64,000 nucleotides of DNA, taken from positions 186,001 to 250,000 of the forward strand of contig JAGHZR010000006.1 in the NCBI GenBank assembly GCA_017745295.1. The letters are read 5' to 3'. The notes beneath the pieces are model-generated. The model saw nothing but the letters and a program-made list of their open reading frames with translations, made no database searches and was not told the DNA's origin. The stretch is from Novosphingobium sp. Lineage in GTDB: Bacteria > Pseudomonadota > Alphaproteobacteria > Sphingomonadales > Sphingomonadaceae. The position numbers and the translations under genes are program-made. This document shows positions 17,559-26,718 of the stretch, in pieces. Every line of letters starts with the position of its first letter. Position 1 is the first letter of the stretch.

Positions 17559-17777
17559 TCAGGACGCGGGCGGGATGTAGGCCTCGAACGGATTGCCGTT
17601 GTGCAGATGACCGAAGGGCGTGAAGACAAAGCCCTTCTCGTCGTGGCCCACAGCGCAGATGACATAGCGACGTTCACCAGTGTGGGCGCAAGTACATTCA
17701 AGCAGCGCGAGATTGCCCTCACGTGCGGCGCGGCGCAGGGTTTCGAAATTGCGGCGGAAGGGGCGCGGAATGGCCAT
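17559..17777 (-). CDS. Small plasmid protein (DUF6117-like)
   Basis: A 72-residue protein, MAIPRPFRRNFETLRRAA, then GNLALLECTCAHTGERRYVICAV, GFVFTPFGHLHNGNPF and an EAYIPP end. The pattern resembles small conserved proteins seen on sphingomonad plasmids, which I associate with DUF6117. No catalytic motif is evident. A ribosome site (GAAGGAGGGAAGCC) precedes the ATG. It sits 12 bases after the upstream DUF2493 gene, so it is co-transcribed with it. Confidence 0.7.
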   Translation of the reverse strand: MAIPRPFRRNFETLRRAAREGNLALLECTCAHTGERRYVICAVGHDEKGFVFTPFGHLHNGNPFEAYIPPAS

Positions 17778-17789
17778 GGCTTCCCTCCT

Positions 17790-18800
17790 TCAGGCAGCAA
17801 CGCGAAGACGCGGGCGCGGAACGCTCGGCGAGCCCGGGGCGGCCGCCTGCTCCGCCTTGCGGAAGGCATGGATCGGGATCCCTGCCTTGCGCAGCAGCTG
17901 GTAGAGGTTCGCCTGAAGTCCAGACCCTTCGCACAGGACTGCCTCGACGGGCTGCAGTTCCACGAGCTTGCGGTTGCGCGTGAAGGCAACCTTGCTCCCC
18001 GATCCATAGAGCCCGTAGGCGACCAACGGCACCGCGACCTCGGGCCGCGCCGCCCATGCCGCGGCGATCGCATCGGCACCCTTGCGCTGTCCGGTCGTCA
18101 CCAGCGTCATGGTTGGAACCCGAACGCGTATCTGGTCGAGCCGCTCCCAGATCGGCGCCCAGTCGTGCCACTGCGCCGGGCCGGAAAAGACCACCACCGG
18201 TCCCTGCGGCAGGTGCCGTTCGCGGGCCACCAATGCGCGCTGGCGCAGGAAATCCTGCGCCGCGATCTGGCTTGCCGAGGAGGCAGGCGAGACTTTACTG
18301 CCGCGCGCCGGCGACCACGGCCAGCCCGACAAGGCGCGGTACATTTCGGCGGCATAGTCTCGCATGCATTCGAGGGCCTCGCGCTGTTCGGCGGTCGACC
18401 GGCACAGCAGCTGCTTCTGCTCAAGCTCGCCGGTAAACACCTCGCTCATATCGGGCGAGCGCGCCATTTCACCGATTTCGTCGGCAAGCGCGTCCTCGCG
18501 TCTTTCGAGTTTCCCGGCAACGAAGTGGAACGAGTTCACGAAGCCCCAGGCAAGCTCGGGTGCGAGCTGTTCGAGACGGGTGCCGGTGAATAGATCGAAG
18601 ATCGCCGCGATTATCCCGCCGCAGTCGGCCTGCGCCGCCAGAGGCTCGGGCATTTCGTGCTCACCGGCATCTTCGCCCGGTTCGCAAATGGAAAGCGGCA
18701 TGGGATCGCCGAAGGCCGCACGGAACTCCGGCGTCGCGGTCAATTCGGCATAGAGCGTCTTCAGGTCGGAAAAGCGATCGATGGTTGAGGAATGGGACAT
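17790..18800 (-). CDS. DUF2493 (SLOG) protein, copy 2
   Basis: 336 residues, homologous to the downstream DUF2493 protein across both the helical N-terminal region (compare LAWGFVNSFHFVAGKLERREDAL with IGWGVVHSFHKVAEGLGREADHA) and the C-terminal SLOG fold (GPVVVFSGPAQWHDWAPIW; EAVLCEGSGLQANLYQLLRKAG). The ATG at 18800 is chosen because the upstream in-frame ATG lacks a ribosome site and family similarity. The pair probably arose by duplication and may form a heteromer. Function unknown. Confidence 0.8.
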   Translation of the reverse strand: MSHSSTIDRFSDLKTLYAELTATPEFRAAFGDPMPLSICEPGEDAGEHEMPEPLAAQADCGGIIAAIFDLFTGTRLEQLAPELAWGFVNSFHFVAGKLERREDALADEIGEMARSPDMSEVFTGELEQKQLLCRSTAEQREALECMRDYAAEMYRALSGWPWSPARGSKVSPASSASQIAAQDFLRQRALVARERHLPQGPVVVFSGPAQWHDWAPIWERLDQIRVRVPTMTLVTTGQRKGADAIAAAWAARPEVAVPLVAYGLYGSGSKVAFTRNRKLVELQPVEAVLCEGSGLQANLYQLLRKAGIPIHAFRKAEQAAAPGSPSVPRPRLRVAA

Positions 18801-18875
18801 GATGTGTCTCCCGCGATTTGAGAATAGGAAAACCGGGGGACGCCTGACAGCGCCCCCCGGCATCACAGCGTGGCT

Positions 18876-19355
18876 TCAGAAGGCGATCTCGTCGTCGAGT
18901 TGTTCGCCGAGGCCGCCCGACAGCGAGCCGTCGCCGTCCGCCGTGCTGTCTCCGAAACCGCCACCGGGGCCGCCGTCGCTTCCACCTTCGTAGTCGCGCC
19001 GGACGCTTCGCGTCGCGGGACCGAAGTCGTCACGGCGCTGGGGCCGGCGCCATGCAACACGCAGGCCCTCCTGCTCGGTACCGAAAAGCGCGATCGGCAG
19101 CGGTTCGGGAAGGCTGGGGTCATCGATCGAGCCCTGGAGGAATGCCTCTCCGGTGGTGTTGCGGGCGATGGCTTCCCACAGAGCGCCGATCTGGACCCAG
19201 CGATTACCGACGTTGAGCGCGACGATCTCATAGACCGGCGCGCGGTCGTTTTCGCTCTCGACGGGGCGCAGACCGAGGTGAGGCAGATCGATGGTCCGGG
19301 TCGCGATCGAACCCATGAGACGACCGCCACGGAGCTGAAATTCACCAATGTTCAT
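18876..19355 (-). CDS. DUF736 family protein
   Basis: 159 residues starting MNIGEFQLRGGRLMGSIATRTIDLPHLGLRPVES, then YEIVALNVGNRWVQIGALWE, SLPEPLPIALFG and EEGLRVAWRRPQRRDD. This is the DUF736 pattern found on alphaproteobacterial plasmids and ICEs. The C-terminus is an acidic, Gly-rich low-complexity tail. AAAGGAGAAGTC lies just upstream of the ATG at 19355. It is the first gene of a minus-strand run leading to the DUF2493 pair. Function is unknown across the family. Confidence 0.85.
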   Translation of the reverse strand: MNIGEFQLRGGRLMGSIATRTIDLPHLGLRPVESENDRAPVYEIVALNVGNRWVQIGALWEAIARNTTGEAFLQGSIDDPSLPEPLPIALFGTEQEGLRVAWRRPQRRDDFGPATRSVRRDYEGGSDGGPGGGFGDSTADGDGSLSGGLGEQLDDEIAF

Positions 19356-20149
19356 CTGACTTCTCCTTTGACTTGGCGCCGCTCCAAACAATCTTGGAAC
19401 GACACCTTCAAAGGCCCCCCTCTTCTCCCGCCCCCTCCCTCGCACAGCAAAAGAACGTCTGCGTGCGAGCCGCCCAAGTCTGCGTCTTCATCCGTTTCCG
19501 CTGAACGCCATAAGCCCGGTCGGCAACAGCGCCAGACTGACGCGGTTTTGAGGAACCAATCGTTACCACCCGGCGCAGTCCTATGGCCAAAGGTCAGGCG
19601 GATGGACTGCGCTATCATCGCAGATCGAGCATCCATTTCTGCTGGAACCCTTCCTGCCAATTGGGCCAAATGGCTGTCTCCTCGGGTCTCCTTACAGTCG
19701 CGACAGTTCACGGAGTACGGGGCGGCCGGGACCTGAGCCAGGCCGAGGGCTCGCAACAGCACACCCTGCCTTCGTTCTCGCATTCTTTCCCAGCTACTGA
19801 TAGCGAGCGGGCTCATCCGCGAAGGGCGATTATACCAATCAGTAACTCGACGGTGCAGGAGGTCCGGACCCTGCTGGCGGATCTGGAGACCCTTGTAGAC
19901 CGAACGCAGCTGCGCGTCGGCGAAGCACTCGATCGCTCCTCGGCGGATGTCGAACCGCGGCAAAGGGTTACTTCTGTCGAGCCTGAGCGGTCACCGAAGC
20001 CATAACCCGGATCCTCATCAGGGCATCGACTTCAAAAATTCGGTGCAACACAGTCTAGTGCTCGGGAACTGCCGACTGGCATAAGGCTTTACATGGCGAT
20101 CCATTGAGCCGACAAAGGCCGCCCCCAAACCCTATAAAAGGGAAATTCC
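19356..20149. other. Long region without a convincing gene, includes the mucR leader
   Basis: Nearly 800 bases. Frames of 140-200 codons exist on both strands but show unusual composition, no ribosome sites and no motifs I recognise. Promoters for the divergent DUF736 (minus) and mucR (plus) genes should lie here. A TATAAAA stretch inside CCCTATAAAAGGG occurs about 30 bases upstream of the mucR start and could be part of a promoter or an AT-rich MucR autoregulatory site. A degenerate regulator gene cannot be excluded. Confidence 0.4.
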
Positions 20150-21070
20150 ATGTCCGAGACCGAGCAGCCTGAACTGGCACGTCTGACTGTAGAACTGCTT
20201 TGCGCCTACGTCGCAAACAACACCGTTCCCAGCGAGAGCCTTGCCGCGCTGATCGAGACCACGCGCGCAGCCCTTGCGGGCGAACCTTCGGTTCCGGTCG
20301 TTCCCATGCCCGAATACAAGCCCGCCGTAACGATCGAAGCGAGCTTGGCATCACCGGAGCACATCGTGAGCTTGATCGACGGCAAGCCCTACAAGACGCT
20401 CAAGCGTCACCTCAGCAACAATGGTCTTACGCCTGCCGAATACCGTGCGCGTTACGACTTGGCGGCCGATTATCCGCTGGTCGCGCCCAGCTACTCGGAA
20501 AAGCGCCGTTCGGTCGCCAAGAAGATGGGACTTGGCGGTCGTCCCGCTCCTACCGCCGCGGGTAAGGCTGAGGCAGCCCCAGAGGCGGTTAAGCCAACCG
20601 GTAGAAATACAGCTAAGCCTGCGGCGCAGAAGGCCAAGGCAGCAAAGTCTGCAACTGTGAAGTCGCCAAAGGCTGAAGCCAAGCCGGTCGCTGCTCCGGC
20701 AGTTCCTGCCGCGAAATCGCCGGAAGCTGTCGAATCTGCATCCGCGGCAACGGCGTCTTCAAATGCTCCCAAAGCAGCGCGCAAGATGGCCCGTCCGAGG
20801 TCCACGGCGGCGACTGCAGCCAAAACCGAAACAGCGGCACCGGCTGCTCCCGCAAAGACCGCCACCTCTCGCAAGAAGCTGGGTATCAGCACCGGCTCCT
20901 CCCCCGCCGCGACGCCCGCAGCTGAACTAACGAACGCCAAGGCGACGCCGAAATCTGCTGACAAGGCGGCGGTGAAAGCAGCTCCCAAGAAGAAAGCTGC
21001 GGCGACGAAGAGCAAGAAGGTTTCAGCCACGACTGCCGAGGTTGCTACCCCGGCAGAAAAGGTCGCCTGA
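20150..21070 (+). CDS. mucR: MucR/Ros-type regulator with long H1-like basic tail
   Basis: 306 residues, roughly twice the usual MucR length. Residues 1-130 match the Ros/MucR family (LTVELLCAYVANNTVPSESLAALI; DGKPYKTLKRHLSNNGLTPAEYRARYDLAADYPLVAPSYSEKRRSVAKKMGLG). The zinc-finger ligand positions are mostly replaced: Ser74 stands for the first Cys, Asp77 for the second, and Asn follows where the last His is expected. Only His87 is kept. Residues 131-306 are a repetitive Ala/Lys/Pro/Thr tail (KPAAQKAKAAKSATVKSPKA and similar), like histone H1 or HU-type tails. MucR proteins are H-NS-like silencers of horizontally acquired genes; the tail suggests broader DNA coating. Ribosome site AAGGGAAATTCC. 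Confidence 0.85.
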   Translation: MSETEQPELARLTVELLCAYVANNTVPSESLAALIETTRAALAGEPSVPVVPMPEYKPAVTIEASLASPEHIVSLIDGKPYKTLKRHLSNNGLTPAEYRARYDLAADYPLVAPSYSEKRRSVAKKMGLGGRPAPTAAGKAEAAPEAVKPTGRNTAKPAAQKAKAAKSATVKSPKAEAKPVAAPAVPAAKSPEAVESASAATASSNAPKAARKMARPRSTAATAAKTETAAPAAPAKTATSRKKLGISTGSSPAATPAAELTNAKATPKSADKAAVKAAPKKKAAATKSKKVSATTAEVATPAEKVA

Positions 21071-21131
21071 GGCGAAAGCATAGGAGGGGATCTGCGCTGC
21101 TCACAGATCGTTCTCCGAACACTTCAAAGAT

Positions 21132-21162
21132 ACGGCGGGCCAGGATCTGGTCCGCCGTTTTT
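21132..21162 (+). terminator. Intrinsic terminator after mucR
   Basis: ACGGCGGGCCAG (21132-21143) pairs with CTGGTCCGCCGT (21147-21158; one G-T wobble) across a GAT loop and runs straight into TTTTT. It lies 61 bases after the mucR stop. This is the clearest intrinsic terminator in the window. Confidence 0.9.
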
Positions 21163-21314
21163 CTATGTCTGCTATCAGCGGGGAAGGATCGGGATAAAGC
21201 AGGGTTGCCGTCAGTTGGCAGGGCAACAGGAATTGCCCAGACGCCGCCCCGCTCAACCGCTGGATCACAATGCAGCGAACACCAAATCACCGATCACGAT
21301 CAGCCCACTTGGGC

Positions 21315-21560
21315 TCAGAACGCAAACGCCAATTGATCGGGATGGACCGATCGGCGACCGGTACCACGTTCGCGCGCGTAATCCTGATCCACGGTCCCGA
21401 AGATGACCTTGATCATGTTCATGGCGCGTGCGTTGATCCGAGGCGCCGCTTCGAGACGCCTAACCGCCCGCGCCGGATCTCGATAGCCGATCGCCTTGCC
21501 GAGCTCCACCTCGGTCAGCCCGCGGTTCTTTCGCGCAGCAGCAAGTTCGGCGCCGGTCAT
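21315..21560 (-). CDS. Small helix-turn-helix regulator
   Basis: 81 residues, MTGAELAAARKNRGLTEVELGKAIGY, then ARAVRRLEAAPRINARAMNMI. This is an XRE-like helix-turn-helix of the short type common on sphingomonad plasmids. I chose the ATG at 21560 because GGAG lies 6 bases upstream and the protein then begins at the domain. The frame continues upstream to 21674 (MPELVDLARNG...) with a weaker site, so a longer form is possible. It is the last gene of the long minus-strand run. Confidence 0.6.
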   Translation of the reverse strand: MTGAELAAARKNRGLTEVELGKAIGYRDPARAVRRLEAAPRINARAMNMIKVIFGTVDQDYARERGTGRRSVHPDQLAFAF

Positions 21561-21809
21561 CAGAAACTCCGTGGATAACTTGTAACTTGCATTGACGGTG
21601 CCAAAAGACACTCCACCAACGCGGAAAGGCCGCAGTTTATAGCCGTTTCTGGCAAGATCCACCAGTTCCGGCATCGTGACTTTCCACTGTCTTTCCACAA
21701 GATATCTACACCCCTCGGGATGAGGGCCAGTCAGTGGATGGCGGTAGATGCCGCGACCTCCCGGCTCCAAGGGAAAGGTCCTTCCTACGGCGAAAACGGC
21801 CGCAGCATT

Positions 21810-22037
21810 CTACCCCGCCCCCGCCAGGAAGGGCGGCAGGAGCACCCGCACGACGCAGACCAGATCGGGTATGGCCGGATTGAAGTAGGGGCTTTGCTCC
21901 GCCCACATCCGGCAGGTCGTCATCGCTTCGGCTGGACGATATGCTAGAACGAAGACCTCTTCCTCGTGGAACACCGCGTCTCCACAATAGAATTCTATGC
22001 GGGCGCGAAAACAGTCGCGCGAAGGCACGGTCGGCAT
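21810..22037 (-). CDS. Small protein of unknown function
   Basis: 75 residues, MPTVPSRDCFRARIEFYCGDAVFHEEEVFVLAY, then a helical TTCRMWAEQSPYFNPAIPDLVCVV. The start has an excellent ribosome site (GGGAGG, 7 bases spacing), which argues strongly that it is real. No known domain recognised. It lies 68 bases after the DUF932 gene on the same strand. Confidence 0.6.
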   Translation of the reverse strand: MPTVPSRDCFRARIEFYCGDAVFHEEEVFVLAYRPAEAMTTCRMWAEQSPYFNPAIPDLVCVVRVLLPPFLAGAG

Positions 22038-22105
22038 CGTCGGTCCTCCCGGCACAGTTCAGTTTGGGGGCGAAATGAAAATTAGACTTGCCTTACCTGG
22101 TTGGC

Positions 22106-23299
22106 TCAGGATGCTCGCTCGAGCAGCCGTCTCGCCTTGCCCTCCCACTCCAGACGTTCATCCTGGTGCGGTTTTGTCCGGGCGACGGCGCTGATCCCCT
22201 GGACAAAATCATAGATCGAGGCCGGGGGATGCCCCTCTTCGTTCAGCACCGTCGCTATGATCCGGCTCGTGTCTGCCTTGGAGAAGCCGCGGGTTCGCAG
22301 GAACGACGTTTGATCTTCATCGCTACGCGCAACCAGGCGCTCACGGGCCGTCTTGACGCCTTCAATGAAGCCCCGGGCCGAAGAATTGGCAAACTGCTTG
22401 AGGGCGGGCGCTGCTTGCTGCGCAAAACGGCCTGCCGCGAACTTTGAATGACGGATGCTGATTTCCTCGAAGTTTTCGACGCCCCACAGGTTCCGGTTCA
22501 TGCAGACGGCACGCAGATAGAAAGTTGCGATTCCAAGTGACTTCGATCCGACCTCGCTATTCCATGTAAGAAACCCGCGAAAGAAGAGATCTGGATCGCC
22601 ATTCGGCAGTTTTCCAGCTTCGATAGGATTGGTATCATCGACGAGAAACAGGAATACATCCCGGTCCGACGCATAGAGGGTCGTGTTATCATTCGTCACG
22701 TCGACATGCGGATTATAGGTCATCGAAGACCAGTCGAGGACGCCAGGGACCTTCCAGCGTGTATCGCCCGTGCCGTTGCCGGCAATTTGCATGACAGCAG
22801 CGACCAGTTCGTGATCCCAGATCCTGCCGTAATCAGGGCCGGTGACTGCGCGAAGTTCCGTCCGGCCGTCCCGCGTCTCCAGCAGTTTGACATGTTCGCC
22901 CCGGTGCGAGAGCAAGCCATGCTGCAGGTTCACGCCCGCCAGTGCGCCCGGAAGGTTGCGCAGGTATGATGCCGGCGCGCCGACCAGACTGCAGAGCTGC
23001 CCGAATGACCAGTTGGTCGGAGCGACCGGTTCGAGGTCGTCGGTAGGGATCAGTGTGAGCGTGTCCGGATCACCCGCATCCGCGCAAACCTTGATCCCCT
23101 TGCTTTCAACGACGCGTGTCGAGGCAGCATGGCCGCGCGCCAGCACACTGGCGTAGAGATCGTCGAGCGACAGGAAGCGTTCGTCCGGCGGGCGCGAGAA
23201 CCATTCGGATGACACGCGCGAGACATTGCGCCCCTTGCTGATATCGACGCGGTAGGGCGCGGAACCGGCTCCACTTGCGGTTCTCGGGGAGTTGGCCAT
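22106..23299 (-). CDS. DUF932 (phage/plasmid-like) protein
   Basis: 397 residues. The segments WSFGQLCSLVGAPASYLRNLPGALAGVNLQHGL, YGRIWDHELVAAV, LFLVDDTNPIEAG and FFRGFLTWNSEVGSKSLGIATFYLRAVC.NRNLWG are typical of DUF932/TIGR03299, a family found on phages and large plasmids and often located in leading regions. The role is unknown. The ATG at 23299 has GAAAGGAAATCTCTC upstream. The open frame extends 64 codons further upstream, but that portion lacks protein-like character. Confidence 0.85.
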   Translation of the reverse strand: MANSPRTASGAGSAPYRVDISKGRNVSRVSSEWFSRPPDERFLSLDDLYASVLARGHAASTRVVESKGIKVCADAGDPDTLTLIPTDDLEPVAPTNWSFGQLCSLVGAPASYLRNLPGALAGVNLQHGLLSHRGEHVKLLETRDGRTELRAVTGPDYGRIWDHELVAAVMQIAGNGTGDTRWKVPGVLDWSSMTYNPHVDVTNDNTTLYASDRDVFLFLVDDTNPIEAGKLPNGDPDLFFRGFLTWNSEVGSKSLGIATFYLRAVCMNRNLWGVENFEEISIRHSKFAAGRFAQQAAPALKQFANSSARGFIEGVKTARERLVARSDEDQTSFLRTRGFSKADTSRIIATVLNEEGHPPASIYDFVQGISAVARTKPHQDERLEWEGKARRLLERAS

Positions 23300-23547
23300 G
23301 AGAGATTTCCTTTCTCGGATCGAGGTGCGAACCCAGCGCCGGCATCTCACCCCCTTCCATCCACCTCCCCTCCTGCCGGCCACTGAAAGCCCTCTCCGCC
23401 ATGGTGAGCATTTCGGCGCCCGACCGTGTTTTGAGACGTTTCTCGGCGCAGCATGACCGGACTGGGGCCGAACGGGCCAGTAGCGTGTCATCCACAGGTA
23501 CCTCTACCGCCGCCGGAACAACCGACCTCAGGCCATGCCTGCACGGA

Positions 23548-23820
23548 TCAGGACGCCACAAGGCGTCCATGTCTCGTATTCTCGGCGCGCTTTCCATCGT
23601 GGAACCCGAGATCGTAGAGGCGGCAGGCAATTGCTGCCATCTCGGGCTCCGTGTCCATCGGTATCAGATCCAGCAGCGCGCCGTCTTCCCGGCGTAGTTC
23701 GAGCATACCGGGAAACCGGATCTGATCGGGCAATGCGACCCGTGCGAGGGAACTGAGGGCGGCGAGATCCGCATTGTAGGTCGCCACGAAAGGCGAGGCG
23801 ATGCTGGCGCCAGAAGCCAT
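23548..23820 (-). CDS. Small protein of unknown function
   Basis: 90 residues, MASGASIASPFVATYNADLAAL, then LPDQIRFPGMLELRREDGALLDLIPMDTEPEMAAIACRLYDLGFHDG. GGAGG lies 6 bases upstream of the ATG. It sits between the metallopeptidase-like gene and DUF932 on the same strand. The fold looks like a compact alpha/beta protein, and I do not recognise a family. Confidence 0.6.
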   Translation of the reverse strand: MASGASIASPFVATYNADLAALSSLARVALPDQIRFPGMLELRREDGALLDLIPMDTEPEMAAIACRLYDLGFHDGKRAENTRHGRLVAS

Positions 23821-23986
23821 TAGGTTCCTCCAAAACCCTGGGACCGAAGGGCCGCCGAGCCGGCGCCCGAAGATCGAATTCTGCCTGCCCGCGCCAAGTG
23901 TTTCGGGCGGCGGAGCGCACGCTGCCGCGGCGCGCTTACCCCATCTCGCAATCAGCGGTAACTTCATGGCGGCGAAGGGCGGAAGG

Positions 23987-24949
23987 TCATAGCGACGAGA
24001 GCGGCCGATAGTCGGCACCGCCGCCACGCTCTCGTTCCCAGGCGGCGAGCCAGAAATCATCGGAGGTTATCCCCGCTTCGAGCAGCATTTCGGCTGCCAG
24101 TAGCGGGTGCTCGGCGACGAGAGCGGCAAGATCGGCCCGGTTGCCAAGCTCATCCTGCCAGGACCAGGCTGCATCATCGCAGAGTGAGGGATCTCTGGCG
24201 ATCACCAGGTTTTCCGTTTCGAAGCGGAGCATTACTGCGAGCAGTTTCTCGCAGTGCCCCAAGTCCAGAGTTTCCCTGGGTCCGTGCTGGGAATAGTAAC
24301 CGACCGAGATGTTGGTGCACTCCGGTACCAGGCCGGCATACTCGTTGGTGTCCGTAAACACACCGGAATTGTCCGGGCGGTAGCGAAACCCGGCATCCAG
24401 TTCGTTGAGCGCGGAAGCGAGGCTTATCGCGAAGGCATCCGAACAGGTGCGGCCGTAGCTCTGGTGGGTAATCACGTCGAACAGCCCTGCCCGGTCGAGG
24501 GCTATGGCGGCATCGATGCCACCCAGCACTTGCGGTGTGGTTCGCCTGATCCACTGCGAACCGAGGCACCCATGCTCCTCACCGCGATGGAAGACGTAGA
24601 GCCCGGGACGGCTGGCCGCGATCATGTTTAGCATGATCCACAGCCCTGCCCCGTCGTCTGCTCCCAGCGACATTCCAGACTTGCCGTGGCGCAGTGCGGC
24701 GATGCCGGGGTCGCTCACGGTGACCTCCTGCGCGCCGCCGCGCGCCGCGACAGTATCGACATGACAGCTCCACAAGATACGCGGAGCCTTGCCGACGGCA
24801 ATCATCCGGTTCCCGAAGGCGTCGGCTTTCATGCCGGGAACCCGGTCGAGAAATTCCCTGCAGAAAGCTTGTTCCGTATCGCTTTCGTGCGGCCGGGCCC
24901 AGGACAGTATTTCGAGCAGGCCTCTGCGGCCGGATACGTCATGCTCCAT
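23987..24949 (-). CDS. M20/M28-type zinc metallopeptidase-like hydrolase
   Basis: 320 residues with the metal-binding pattern of co-catalytic zinc peptidases: WSCHVDTV (His-x-Asp), SLGADDGAG (bridging Asp), HRGEEHGCLGS (catalytic Glu plus metal Glu), AIALDRAG (metal Asp) and SVGYYSQHG (last His). No signal peptide, so it is cytoplasmic. It starts 4 bases after the stop of the Cys-rich protein with GGGAG 8 bases upstream, so it belongs to the same operon. Substrate unknown. A cytosolic peptidase in a plasmid maintenance block is unusual and might act on host or incoming peptides. Confidence 0.75.
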   Translation of the reverse strand: MEHDVSGRRGLLEILSWARPHESDTEQAFCREFLDRVPGMKADAFGNRMIAVGKAPRILWSCHVDTVAARGGAQEVTVSDPGIAALRHGKSGMSLGADDGAGLWIMLNMIAASRPGLYVFHRGEEHGCLGSQWIRRTTPQVLGGIDAAIALDRAGLFDVITHQSYGRTCSDAFAISLASALNELDAGFRYRPDNSGVFTDTNEYAGLVPECTNISVGYYSQHGPRETLDLGHCEKLLAVMLRFETENLVIARDPSLCDDAAWSWQDELGNRADLAALVAEHPLLAAEMLLEAGITSDDFWLAAWERERGGGADYRPLSSL

Positions 24950-24952
24950 GGT

Positions 24953-26509
24953 TCAGGCTCCCGCGTTCGAGGAATGGGCCGCCGCGGCACAGGCAGTCAT
25001 CGCGGACGACAGTTGGATGTCATCTGGTTCGTCGGTGATTGGTTGTTGACCGTCCATCGGGCAAACAAGGCTGCCTGCGCCGGGATCGGCCCGTTCTGCG
25101 TCCAGTTCAGCGCAATCATCAGCGCCATGCTTACTCGCGCATGCGTGATCACTTGACCGGCTGGCAGGTGCTCCCAGGAAGCGCTGATAATCGTATACGT
25201 GCGCATTTGCCTGGAGCGGATCGTGATCATCGAGGGGCTCGGGACGACAATCTTCACATAGCCATTCGCCTTGGTATTCGTAGAGATCGTCGGAACGAAA
25301 CACGTCCCCTGTAGCGTCGCACTCGCGGCAACAGTCGCGCATCCACCATTCGCTGCGATCCTCGAGATAGACAGCGCCAAAATTCGCCGCGTCGTCCTCC
25401 AGGACAGTGTGCTCGGCCCCGTGCGCATAGACGATCACGAAGTTTTCGTTGCCGGGGTACGATCGCTCGTTGTGTTCACAGAATGTCGAGTGGTTGCTGA
25501 AACAGTTTTCGCACCATTCCTCACACGAGCCATCTGCGTAATGAACCGTATCATATGGCCGAGCCTGGTTTTCGCAGCGGCAGCAATACCAGGGCAGTAT
25601 GCCTAACCCGGTCGTGCTTTCCGACGATATCGTTCCTCGGCCGACGATCAGATACTCACCGCCGTCGGCAAGATCGTCGCCACCGTCGATATAGGGCACA
25701 ACGAAGCAGTCATCGTGCTCAATCCGTTGAACCCGCGCACCATTCAAACCGCCCTCGGCGTAACCTGCCCGTTCCAGAAGAAGCTTGAGACGCGAGACGT
25801 CGCCATAGATTGTCGTGTGGACTTTCCGCTCTGGCCAAACGATGCTGCGTGCCCGGGCATCGTCACGCGGGCCGATATAGGCAAGTGCAGTGTCCGGCCC
25901 GGCGTAGACGCGTACCGGGTGACACAGACTTTCGAAGTCTTCCGCCGGGTGTGCCATGCAACTGCATGGGCCGCCGACGTAGACGTCCTCGATTTCGTCG
26001 GCGTCCTGAGTCACCTTGAGCGTGTCTTCCTCGAGCTGGACGGAAAGGCGCGCGCACCATTGCTCGATCGCGTTGTTATCGAGATCAGCGGAAAAGAAAC
26101 GCTGAAGATACCGACCGGGAGACATGACAAGCTGGCGGTCGACCGCTCCTTTCGCGGCATTCTCGGTGAAGGCGATCTTGCCGGCCTGCTCGGTCGAGAC
26201 ATGGCAGAAATGCTCCTCGTGCCGGATTTGATACCAGCCCTCCGCGTGCCACGGCACTTGCGTGTACGTGTCGTCGGCAAACCGCATCCGCTCCCGGGAT
26301 TGCCAATCGATGTCGCCGCTCTCGTCGCTCGCCTGTACGACGCGAAAGGCAACGCCAGGAAAATCGGCATGTATTCGCTTTCGGGCAGCCTCAGCCTCGC
26401 CGAACGAAGGCCAGAGATCCCGATGATCTCTGGTTTGCAGGCAAAACTCGGCCGGGACCGGCCTCCACTCATCGGTAGAGGGCGAATAGTGAATCTGGAA
26501 CTGTGCCAT
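24953..26509 (-). CDS. Large Cys-rich (zinc-ribbon-like) plasmid protein, unknown function
   Basis: 518 residues. The N-terminal part (MAQFQIHYSPSTDEWRPVPAEFCLQ) is a mixed alpha/beta region. The middle to C-terminal part carries Cys clusters with paired CxxC motifs (WYCCRCENQARPYD; CEEWCENCFSNHSTFC; CCRECDATGDVF; WLCEDCRP) that look like zinc ribbons or treble clefs. It is acidic overall. The second of two closely spaced ATGs (26509) has GGAG 8 bases upstream. It is preceded by the ParB-like gene and followed after 4 bases by the peptidase. No function can be assigned; nucleic-acid or protein binding through the zinc clusters is a guess. Confidence 0.75.
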   Translation of the reverse strand: MAQFQIHYSPSTDEWRPVPAEFCLQTRDHRDLWPSFGEAEAARKRIHADFPGVAFRVVQASDESGDIDWQSRERMRFADDTYTQVPWHAEGWYQIRHEEHFCHVSTEQAGKIAFTENAAKGAVDRQLVMSPGRYLQRFFSADLDNNAIEQWCARLSVQLEEDTLKVTQDADEIEDVYVGGPCSCMAHPAEDFESLCHPVRVYAGPDTALAYIGPRDDARARSIVWPERKVHTTIYGDVSRLKLLLERAGYAEGGLNGARVQRIEHDDCFVVPYIDGGDDLADGGEYLIVGRGTISSESTTGLGILPWYCCRCENQARPYDTVHYADGSCEEWCENCFSNHSTFCEHNERSYPGNENFVIVYAHGAEHTVLEDDAANFGAVYLEDRSEWWMRDCCRECDATGDVFRSDDLYEYQGEWLCEDCRPEPLDDHDPLQANAHVYDYQRFLGAPASRSSDHACASKHGADDCAELDAERADPGAGSLVCPMDGQQPITDEPDDIQLSSAMTACAAAAHSSNAGA

Positions 26510-26718
26510 GGGCATGACTCCGCGGGCCGTGACCCGAATGCGGGTACGGCTGGAAATCGGCGCGACCGCGCCAAAGGGAGCGCGGCGGCCGGACAAGCGG
26601 ACACCCGCCCGCTTGCCGCGCCGCCGCGCCGGTTCAGTTGGATTGAGAGCTGCCGCCCGATACGAGGATGGCAGCGCAGGAGCCCTGACCGGGAGGTCAG
26701 AACGCGTCCGCGACTAGA

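Noticed and set aside
19352..20005. Open frames of 140-203 codons on both strands between DUF736 and mucR
   Set aside because: No ribosome site, odd composition and no recognisable motif on either strand.
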